This document shows positions 26,390-32,900 of a DNA stretch of 64,000 nt, in pieces. Source of the stretch: Caldilineaceae bacterium. GTDB lineage: Bacteria; Chloroflexota; Anaerolineae; Caldilineales; Caldilineaceae. The notes below the pieces were generated by a model that saw only the letters and a list, made by a program, of their open reading frames with translations, searched no databases and had not been told where the DNA came from. The stretch covers positions 1-64,000 of the forward strand of contig JACKBC010000024.1 in the NCBI GenBank assembly GCA_020634755.1. The letters run 5' to 3'. The translations under genes were made by a program, and so were the position numbers. Position 1 is the stretch's first letter, and every line of letters starts with the position of its first letter.

Positions 26390-29300
26390 ATGAATCAGAC
26401 CACCGCCATCGTCGCTATGATCGTCGACGCATTGGCCGCCGCCATCCAGGCCCGCAAAGCCACGCCGTCTGCCGCGCTGACCGCAGCCCACCAGGCGCTG
26501 CTCGCCCATCTGACCACGAACTACCCCGACATTCGCTTACGCGACATCCAACGCAAGCCGGGCTCGGTGGACGTACGCGAGCTGCTGACCGAGGACTTGG
26601 CCGAGGCCGGCGCGGCTGATGATGCCGAGCTGGCGCAGCTGGCGCTGGCTTTGGCTAACGAGGTGCGCCAGGACGCGCCGGCGGCGGCGCAACGTATTGG
26701 CGTCGATCTGGCGCGCGTGACCGCGCGCAATCTCAACATGGACAACGTACAGGGTGCGGACGTGGGAGCCCGCCTCCAAGATGTGGCTGTCGAAAACGAC
26801 GCCAAACTTCACAACGTACGGGCTGGCCAGCCCCAAGCCGGTGGTCTCAACACCCAAATTGTGGATACCACAGTCGGCCGCGACCTGATCATTGGCGAAG
26901 ACAAGCAGGCCGCCGAAACTGCCGCCCGCACCGCTTATCTGGCAGAGGTGGCCGCCGAGTGCAACCTGCTGCCCTGGCCCACCATCCACGCCCAGTTTGC
27001 CGATCCGGACCAGGGCAGTGAGCTGGGGCTGGCCGATATCTACACCGACCTGGACACCAACGATCTGCGCCAGATTGAACGCGAGGAGGAGCTGCGCCAG
27101 TTTATGCGCGCCCTGCACCAGACCGAGCGCATTCCGGCCCAGGAGATGGCCAACGACGCCCCCCGCCTGCTCATGATGGGCGACCCCGGCTCGGGCAAGT
27201 CCACCTTTGTCAAGCATCTCGCCTACACGCTGGCCCGCGCCGGCCAGCAGGAGGAACCCGCCAGTCTGCTGGCCAACATGGCGCCGTGGAGCCACGGCCC
27301 GCTGCTGCCCGTGCGCATTGAGCTGCGCCAGGTGGCCGCCTTTGCCCGCCGCCATGAGATTGTCAAGGGCGACGTGAGCCTGCTGCGCCGCTATCTGCCA
27401 GAGCTGCTGGACGAGATGGGGCAGCGCGCGTTCTGGCCCCAGTTGGAGCGCACGCTGCAGCGTCCGTACGAGGGCCCACCGCTGCTCTTTCTGCTGGATG
27501 GGCTGGACGAAGCACCCACCGCCCAGCGCCAGCTGGTGGTCGACATGGTCAACGCCGTCAGCCGCCACTGCCCGCGCCACCGCTACCTGGTCACCTGCCG
27601 GCCCTATGCCTATGTGGGGCAGCCCTGGCAGCTCCAGAACTTTCGCCAGACCACGCTGGCCCCCTTTAACCGCGGCCAAATTAACCGCTTTGTAACAAAC
27701 TGGTATCAGCGGCTGGCCGATCGCAGCCGCATGAGCCAGGCCGACGCCGACGCGCGGCTCCAACGCTTGCAGGGCGCGCTGGAGCGCGCGGACCTGCTAG
27801 GGCTAGCCGAACGCCCGCTGTTGCTCACCGTCATGGCTCAACTGCACACCTTTACCGGCCAACTGCCCGATGACCGCGTGGCACTCTACCGCGACGCCGT
27901 GGATCTGCTGCTGCAGCGCTGGGAGGGGCGCGACGGCCAGCAAGTGACGCTGCTGGAGGAACTGGCGCTGCCCGGTCTCAAAATGAGCGATCTGCTGGAA
28001 GGGCTCTATGAGGCTGCCTACAAGGCCCACGGCGGACAGAGTACAGAGGCCGAGGGCGATACGGCCGACATTGCCGAAGGCGATCTACGCCAGTGGCTGG
28101 CGCCCTATTTGCGCAACGACTGGAACAAGGCCGGCGACTTTATTAGCTATATTCGCGAGCGGGCCGGGCTGCTCATCCGCCACAAAACCGACGCCTACAC
28201 CTTTCCCCACCGCACCTTTCAGGAATATCTGGCCGCCTGCCACCTGACCACCCTGCCCGACTACCCCAGCAGCGCCGCCGAGCTGGTTACGAAAGACGCC
28301 ACGCGCTGGCGCGAGGTCTTTCTGCTGTCGCTGGGCCAGGCTGCGCTGGGGCAAGCCATTGCGGCCGTCAATGCGCTCTGCCCGCAGACTGTGGCCGCAG
28401 AAGCCGACGCTGCCGCCTGGCAAGTGGCGCTGCTGGCCGCCCAGGCGCTGGACGAAATTGGCCGCCCCAAGCTGGAGCGCCGACCCGATGGGCAAGCGCT
28501 ACTGGAACGGCTGCGCACCTGTCTGCCCACCGCTCTGGGCCAAGACCAAATCTTAACGCCCAAAGAGCGGGTGGAGGCGGGCCGCCTGCTGGGCCGCCTG
28601 GGCGATCTTAGAGAGTCGATAATGAAGGTTGATCAGATGGAGTTCTGCTTGATTCCTACCGGTCCCTTTATGATGGGCAGCCCCGCTGACGATGAGGAGG
28701 CCGACGACTGGGAAAAGCCGCTGCACCAGGTGGAGATGCCCTATGATTTCTGGATGGCGCGCTTTCCCATTACCTGCGCCCAGTTTGCCCAATTTGCCAC
28801 CGCCGAAAATTACGCCAACCCCGCATTTTGGCCCGAAGCCGCCGCCGCTGGCTGCTGGGCGGATGGCGTGCTGCGCGGCTATGTATCGCAGTGGAACAGC
28901 GATAAAGAAGAGTGGGAATTCCCCGAACTGTCGCTCTCAAAACCTTACGACCGCGGCGAACCGTGGACGCTGCCCAACCACGCCTGCGTCGACGTAAACT
29001 GGTACGAGGCGCTGGCCTTCTGCCGCTGGCTCACCGGCCGCGGGCGCAACCAGGGCTGGCTGCCCGCCGGCTATGAGATCCACCTGCCCAGCGAGGCCGA
29101 ATGGGAAAAAGCCGCCCGTGGCGCTCTACAGCTGCCCGCACAGATGACGCAACTGTGCGCCCGGCAGCTGGCCGAATTTTATCAGAGCAGTGCGGTCCAG
29201 CCTGGCGACATGGTTCCCAACCCCACCCCCACGCGCCGCTATCCGTGGGGCGCCGACTTTGACGCCAACGCCCTCAGCTATTCCAAAAACCGCATTGGCC

Positions 29301-29614
29301 AGAACAGCGCTCCCGGCGCCTTCCCAGGCGGCGCCAACCCCTATGGTATTGACGAGCTGACCGGAACGGTTTTTGAGTGGACGCGCAGCCTGTGGGGTAC
29401 AAAAGCTGATGCACCAGATTTTGCCTATCCGTATATTCTGAATGACGAACGCGAAAACTTGAACGCCGATGATTACACCATCCGCATCCTTCGCGGCGGC
29501 AGTTGGGGACATGACGCAAAATGGGCGCGCTCTGCGGCGCGCTTCAGGGACTACCCGTACGGCTGGTACGACCGCTTGGGTTTTCGGTGTGTGGTGGTCC
29601 CCAGCTCTCGATAG
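26390..29614 (+). CDS. DGR target 1: NACHT NTPase-FGE (C-type lectin fold) variable protein
   Basis: A 1074-residue STAND protein. Residues ~1-190 are an N-terminal helical domain followed by a GVDLARVTARNLNMDNV segment shared with the other targets. The NACHT NTPase has Walker A MGDPGSGKST (~264) and Walker B LFLLDGLDEAP (~365), then a helical region ending HRTFQEYLAA (~606). From ~743 comes an FGE-sulfatase domain (MEFCLIPTGPFMMGS, NWYEALAFCRWL, LPSEAEWEKAARG, YPWGA, VFEWTRS, ILRGGSWG). Its last strands contain the variable codons (residues ~1052-1063), encoding FRDYPYGWYDRL. FGE here is probably a ligand-binding scaffold and not an enzyme. ATG 26390 is preferred to an upstream ATG at 26270 because of the promoter position. 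Confidence 0.95.
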   Translation: MNQTTAIVAMIVDALAAAIQARKATPSAALTAAHQALLAHLTTNYPDIRLRDIQRKPGSVDVRELLTEDLAEAGAADDAELAQLALALANEVRQDAPAAAQRIGVDLARVTARNLNMDNVQGADVGARLQDVAVENDAKLHNVRAGQPQAGGLNTQIVDTTVGRDLIIGEDKQAAETAARTAYLAEVAAECNLLPWPTIHAQFADPDQGSELGLADIYTDLDTNDLRQIEREEELRQFMRALHQTERIPAQEMANDAPRLLMMGDPGSGKSTFVKHLAYTLARAGQQEEPASLLANMAPWSHGPLLPVRIELRQVAAFARRHEIVKGDVSLLRRYLPELLDEMGQRAFWPQLERTLQRPYEGPPLLFLLDGLDEAPTAQRQLVVDMVNAVSRHCPRHRYLVTCRPYAYVGQPWQLQNFRQTTLAPFNRGQINRFVTNWYQRLADRSRMSQADADARLQRLQGALERADLLGLAERPLLLTVMAQLHTFTGQLPDDRVALYRDAVDLLLQRWEGRDGQQVTLLEELALPGLKMSDLLEGLYEAAYKAHGGQSTEAEGDTADIAEGDLRQWLAPYLRNDWNKAGDFISYIRERAGLLIRHKTDAYTFPHRTFQEYLAACHLTTLPDYPSSAAELVTKDATRWREVFLLSLGQAALGQAIAAVNALCPQTVAAEADAAAWQVALLAAQALDEIGRPKLERRPDGQALLERLRTCLPTALGQDQILTPKERVEAGRLLGRLGDLRESIMKVDQMEFCLIPTGPFMMGSPADDEEADDWEKPLHQVEMPYDFWMARFPITCAQFAQFATAENYANPAFWPEAAAAGCWADGVLRGYVSQWNSDKEEWEFPELSLSKPYDRGEPWTLPNHACVDVNWYEALAFCRWLTGRGRNQGWLPAGYEIHLPSEAEWEKAARGALQLPAQMTQLCARQLAEFYQSSAVQPGDMVPNPTPTRRYPWGADFDANALSYSKNRIGQNSAPGAFPGGANPYGIDELTGTVFEWTRSLWGTKADAPDFAYPYILNDERENLNADDYTIRILRGGSWGHDAKWARSAARFRDYPYGWYDRLGFRCVVVPSSR
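29530..29600 (+). repeat. DGR variable repeat 1 (VR1)
   Basis: 71 bp at the 3' end of target 1. It matches the template 30187-30257 at every non-adenine base. Thirteen of the 19 template adenines are changed (A to T, G or C). Invariant flanks are CTCTGCGGCGCGC and GGTTTTCGGTGTGTGGTGG. Confidence 0.97.
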
Positions 29615-29721
29615 TCCTGAATGCTGATTTCTGGCTGCTGGTTTCTGAACTCCTGAATTCTGCGGGAAACAGGAGCGAAGAGAGATGCAAGCCGTCGTGT
29701 GAGAAGGTCAACGATCCCAAT

Positions 29722-29754
29722 GGGCGCGTCAGCGCCCGCGCGCCAATTTTTTTT
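29722..29754 (+). terminator. Terminator after target 1
   Basis: GGGCGCGTCAGCGCCC hairpin followed by GCGCGCCAA and eight T. The same structure follows the other two targets. Confidence 0.75.
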
Positions 29755-29812
29755 GACCCCTCCCTAACCCGTTCGACTGAGCTCACGCCGAAGCCTCCCC
29801 TAGAGGGGCTAA

Positions 29813-30066
29813 GTTTTACCCACAAGTCGAGATGGGTGGCGCTCACGGGGACGGACACGAGGTTGGTGGAAGAAATTTCACGCATTTTATCCATCTCACG
29901 AGACACCAACCTCATGTCCCTACGGTTCGGCGCCACGCGCAGGGACATAATGCGTAGGGACATGAGGTCAGGCGGGATGCCATTTTATGCAACGCAGTCG
30001 GTTTGTTCCGCCTGTCCTCGTGTCCGTCTTACCCCGCGAGGCCTGCGTCCCAAAGATGGGGGTAAT
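29813..30066 (+). repeat. Long dispersed repeat, copy R1
   Basis: About 255 bp closely related to parts of 32378-32640 (same strand) and 40440-40705 (opposite strand). Landmarks are GGTTGGTGGAAGAAATTTCA, ACCAACCTCATGTCCCTACG and GCAACGCAGTCGGTTTGTTC. The short ORFs it carries differ between copies and are not convincing genes. The 570-bp gap 29615-30186 otherwise holds the target tail and terminator. Confidence 0.85.
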
Positions 30067-30131
30067 GTTTAGCCCTTGAGGGGACCGTCACGGGAGAGGC
30101 CCCACCGCCGCTATCAGATTGACCGCGCATA

Positions 30132-30173
30132 TGGTACAATCTCCACGCGGCGGCGCACTTCGTGTGTCGCCGC
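30132..30173 (+). promoter_or_regulatory. Putative template-RNA promoter and leader hairpin
   Basis: TGGTACAAT (30132-30140) is an extended -10 with no good -35. About seven bases later GCGGCG (30147-30152) pairs with CGCCGC (30168-30173) around a GCGCACTTCGTGTGT loop that can extend the stem. The template repeat starts 13 bp after the hairpin. Promoter activity is an inference. Confidence 0.5.
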
Positions 30174-30186
30174 AGGGCCGGGTCGA

Positions 30187-30257
30187 CTCTGCGGCGCGCA
30201 ACAGGAACAACCCGAACAACAGGAACAACAACATGGGTTTTCGGTGTGTGGTGGTCC
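30187..30257 (+). other. DGR template repeat (TR)
   Basis: A 71-bp non-coding copy of the VRs. All 19 adenines fall in a 12-codon window made of eight AAC, two AGG, one ATG and an invariant CCG. AAC codons can become many amino acids but never a stop when A is randomised. Homology to the VR flank resumes after a short mismatch (ACGCC against CCAGC) with TCTCGATA at 30263-30270, the expected difference between IMH* in the template and IMH in the targets. The A-rich strand is +, opposite to RT and avd. Confidence 0.97.
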
Positions 30258-30280
30258 ACGCCTCTCGATAAATTAGGACT

Positions 30281-30455
30281 TGTATGATGGCGGTTGTGCG
30301 GAGCACAGAGTCATCATATAACGTAAGGACTTACGCAAGCCTAGGGGAAGAACAGTTTCGTGTGCAATGCGTTCCCGTTCTAGCGGTCCACTGGCGCTGC
30401 GCAAGTCGTATAAATTTCAGAACACCGCAACGGTGTTGGCGATATAGGCAGCGGT
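30281..30455 (-). repeat. Cluster of interspersed repeats (families I, III, II, inverted)
   Basis: Family I (30281-30312, TGATGGCGGTTGTGCGGAGC), family III (30329-30407, GGACTTACGCAAGCC to GCGCAAGTC) and a family II fragment (30417-30455) lie in a row, all inverted relative to the EPS-locus copies. They occupy the region just 3' of the TR; in characterised DGRs the sequence after the TR is needed for cDNA priming. Confidence 0.7.
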
Positions 30456-30537
30456 TTTGCTGTGGGAATCCAGCCCCATTGCTTCCCGTTGCCATCCATT
30501 ATGCCAACTGTCACGTCAAGTTTCATGTGTCGTACAA

Positions 30538-30568
30538 GAGCTGACAGGTTTTCAAAACCTGTCAGCTC
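30538..30568. other. Perfect 15-bp stem hairpin 3' of the TR
   Basis: GAGCTGACAGGTTTT, one C, then its exact complement. There is no T tract, so it is not a standard terminator. It could end or stabilise the template RNA. Confidence 0.6.
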
Positions 30569-30803
30569 TGCGCGTATTCATGGCGCTTGACTCGGCAAAT
30601 GGTATGAGATATAAATGTCCCCGCCGGAAATGGCCAGCGCCGTGCACGATGCGCCGCTGGCCCGAGGCCACAATCGAGAGATGGCGCGACCCGGTCCTGG
30701 CTGCACGGCCCGCTATGCGGCCCCGTGCGGGCATATATCGACGAGGCCCGGCCCCTGCGTCTGCAACACGACGCTTGGGTCGGGCCGCACCGAGCCCACC
30801 TCT

Positions 30804-31145
30804 TCACCGCTCACCGGCGCTCTTGCGCCAGCCGCCCAGCAGCCGCCCCACCTCGGCCGTCATCTGGCTCACGTGGCGAAACTGGCCAGCGCTCAGCAAC
30901 TCCAGCTCATAACAAAGCAAGAGCAGCTTGCGCAGATTGGTCAGCGCCATATCGGCCCGCAGCAGATGCGCCGGCGCCTGGCGCCGATCCAGCCCGGCCG
31001 CCACCAGCGCCTCTTGCAGGGCAAAGCCGTGGCGCGTCACCTCCTGGGCCAGCGTAAAGCGATATTCGCGCGGAAATTTGCGCGTGGCGGGCAGCAGCCA
31101 GCGCAGCAGATCTTGGACGCGCGCAAAGATGGGCGATTCATTCAT
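30804..31145 (-). CDS. avd: DGR accessory variability determinant (Avd-like four-helix bundle)
   Basis: A 113-residue, all-helical, Arg-rich protein. The C-terminal QMTAEVGRLLGGWRKS closely resembles the end of the Bordetella phage Avd, and LPATRKFPREYRFTLAQEV and ADMALTNLRKLLLL match its helices. Avd forms a basic pentamer that binds RT and the template RNA and is needed for cDNA synthesis. It starts one base after the RT stop, so RT and Avd are translationally coupled on the minus strand. Confidence 0.93.
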   Translation of the reverse strand: MNESPIFARVQDLLRWLLPATRKFPREYRFTLAQEVTRHGFALQEALVAAGLDRRQAPAHLLRADMALTNLRKLLLLCYELELLSAGQFRHVSQMTAEVGRLLGGWRKSAGER

Positions 31146-31146
31146 G

Positions 31147-32196
31147 TTACAGTTCGCTCAACATTTTACGGCGCAATCCATACGTCTGCCCATAGCGCAC
31201 GTGGTTAACCCAGCCCTGCACCGAGGCCGTCACCTTGGCCAGCGGAATGTCGCCGGCGGCCTGCGCGACCAACAGGCTGCGCAAACGCCGTCGATAGGCA
31301 ATCCCCTTGCGCCGCTTGAGTCGCCGCTGGTGCGGATAGAGCACAAAGCCCAAAAACGGTATGCCCTCAGCGACCGGCCGCGGCTGGCAGCGCGTCGCGT
31401 GCAGCGTCAGCCGCAAGCCGGCCAAAAAGTGGATGAGCGCCGTCCGATATTGCCACAGCGTGGCTTTGTCATGGCCAAAAAGCAACATATCATCCACAAA
31501 GCGCACGTAGGCCGGGCACTTTAGCTCCCGCTTGACAAAATGATCCAGCGGATTGAGATAGACATTGGCCCAAAACTGGCTGGTGAGGTTGCCAATGGGC
31601 AGCCCGTGCGGCCGGTTGACGGCGAAAAGATCGTCGCCTGGGAAATAGGGCGGGATGTAGTCTTCGCTCAACACGCCCGCGCCACTAGTCACTACGGTTT
31701 GACACAGCCACAGCATGTCTGGGTCCACAATGACGCGCTCAATGGTCGCCAGGAGGATGGCGTGATCAATGGCGGGGAAAAATTGCGCCACGTCGCACGG
31801 CAACACGTAGCGATAACGGCGGGCAAAATATTGGGCGCGATCCAGGGCGGCGTGGGTGCCTTTGCCCTTGCGGTTGGCGTACGAATCATGGATAAAGCGG
31901 CGCTCAAAGAGCGGCTCCATGACGTTGCACAGGGCGTGATGCGCTACCCGATCGCGGAAAGGCGCCGCGCTGATCAGCCGCCGCTTGGGTTCGTGGATGG
32001 TGAAGCTAACGTAGCCGCCGGGCGCATAGCGCTTTGTCAGCAGCTCGTCTTGCAGCGCCAGCAGATTTTCGGCCGCATTCAGCTCAAAGGCAGCCGCCGG
32101 CGGCTGCCCGCGCTTGCCCTTGGCTGCCTTGCGCCACGCCCCCAGCAGATTTTCCCATTCATAGACTTGCGGATAGAGATGACGATATTTTTTCAT
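31147..32196 (-). CDS. DGR reverse transcriptase
   Basis: A 349-residue RT. Catalytic motifs: first Asp in LPCDVAQFFPAID (Asp 135), the DGR-specific GLPIGNLTSQF (residues 198-208, SQ where other RTs have SP), YVRFVDDMLLFGHD (FVDD, 233-236) and GIPFLGFVLYP (motif E region). It makes adenine-mutagenised cDNA from the template RNA, which replaces the variable repeats. ATG 32196 is used; an open frame runs up to 32340 but through a palindromic non-coding element. Confidence 0.96.
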   Translation of the reverse strand: MKKYRHLYPQVYEWENLLGAWRKAAKGKRGQPPAAAFELNAAENLLALQDELLTKRYAPGGYVSFTIHEPKRRLISAAPFRDRVAHHALCNVMEPLFERRFIHDSYANRKGKGTHAALDRAQYFARRYRYVLPCDVAQFFPAIDHAILLATIERVIVDPDMLWLCQTVVTSGAGVLSEDYIPPYFPGDDLFAVNRPHGLPIGNLTSQFWANVYLNPLDHFVKRELKCPAYVRFVDDMLLFGHDKATLWQYRTALIHFLAGLRLTLHATRCQPRPVAEGIPFLGFVLYPHQRRLKRRKGIAYRRRLRSLLVAQAAGDIPLAKVTASVQGWVNHVRYGQTYGLRRKMLSEL

Positions 32197-32233
32197 GGTG
32201 ACGACCACTCCAAGGGCAACGCAGCGTGCGTGC

Positions 32234-32341
32234 GTGGGGGCCTCTCCCTGCTCTGCACCCTTGGGGTGCGCCGCGTCCCTCTCCACAGGGTGGAGAGGGA
32301 CAGCTTTGGCGCTTTGCACCAAAGCAGGGAGAGGCCCCACA
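32234..32341. other. Cloverleaf-like inverted-repeat element upstream of the RT gene
   Basis: An outer ~18-bp stem (32235-32252 with 32323-32340, GGGGCCTCTCCCTGCT type) encloses three hairpins: GCACCC/GGGTGC (32255-32269), an 11-bp stem with loop CAGGG (32275-32301) and CTTTGG/CCAAAG (32304-32324). It ends 38 bp before the RT ATG. It may be a 5' leader structure or a REP-type element. Confidence 0.7.
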
Positions 32342-32359
32342 CATCCCGTGCAGAGACCT

Positions 32360-32900
32360 CCCGTCCAGGGCTCAGCTTTACCCAGAAGTCGAGATGGAAG
32401 GAACTCACGGGGGCGGACACAAGGTTGGTGGAAGAAATTTCATGCATTGTGGCAATCTCACGGGACACCAACCTCATGTCCCTACGGTTGGGTGCCATGC
32501 GTAGGGACATGAGGTCTGGCGGGATGCCGTTTTATGCAACGCAGTCGGTTTGTTCCGCCTGACCTCGTGTCCGTCTTATCCCGCCAGACCTATGCCCCAA
32601 AGATGTGGGTAATGGTTAGCCTCCAGGTAAGATAGGGACGAGTTAGGGACGCTCCGTGAAATAAAGGCCGCTTCAAGTGCAACGCACGGCGCCAGCCGCC
32701 TTTGCACTCATAGGCGATGCGCGCGCCGTGCGTTGCACTTTGCGCTAGAAAAAAATTTCGCGCGCGGGCGCTACCGCGCCCTTTGCAGATTCGACAACCT
32801 CACGCCCAGGCTAGCCCCTCTCTCCGTCGACCTCCCCGCAGAATTCAGGAGTTCAGAAACCAGCATCCAGAAGCCAGCATTCAGGACTATCGAGAGCTGG
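32360..32900 (-). repeat. Long dispersed repeat, copy R2 (downstream of target 2)
   Basis: About 540 bp following target 2 on its coding strand. It is an inverted copy of 40171-40719, including the common target tail (CTGCTGGTTTCTGAACTCC region), the terminator, a long palindrome around TGCAACGCACGGCGC, and the block related to R1. No convincing gene is present in 32197-32886. Confidence 0.88.
32748..32781 (-). terminator. Terminator after target 2
   Basis: On the minus strand GGGCGCGGTAGCGCCC is followed by GCGCGCGAAA and a run of T (32749-32755). It is homologous to the terminators of targets 1 and 3. Confidence 0.75.

Noticed and set aside
26537..27763. 408-residue antisense frame inside target 1
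   Set aside because: High GC gives long antisense frames; the sense strand encodes clear NACHT motifs.
32197..32340. N-terminal extension of the RT
   Set aside because: The extra frame runs through a cloverleaf palindrome, shows no RT homology, and an ATG lies exactly where similarity begins.
32193..32510. Small ORFs within the dispersed repeats (R1, R2, R3)
   Set aside because: They overlap on both strands, differ between copies and lack ribosome sites; treated as part of the repeat.
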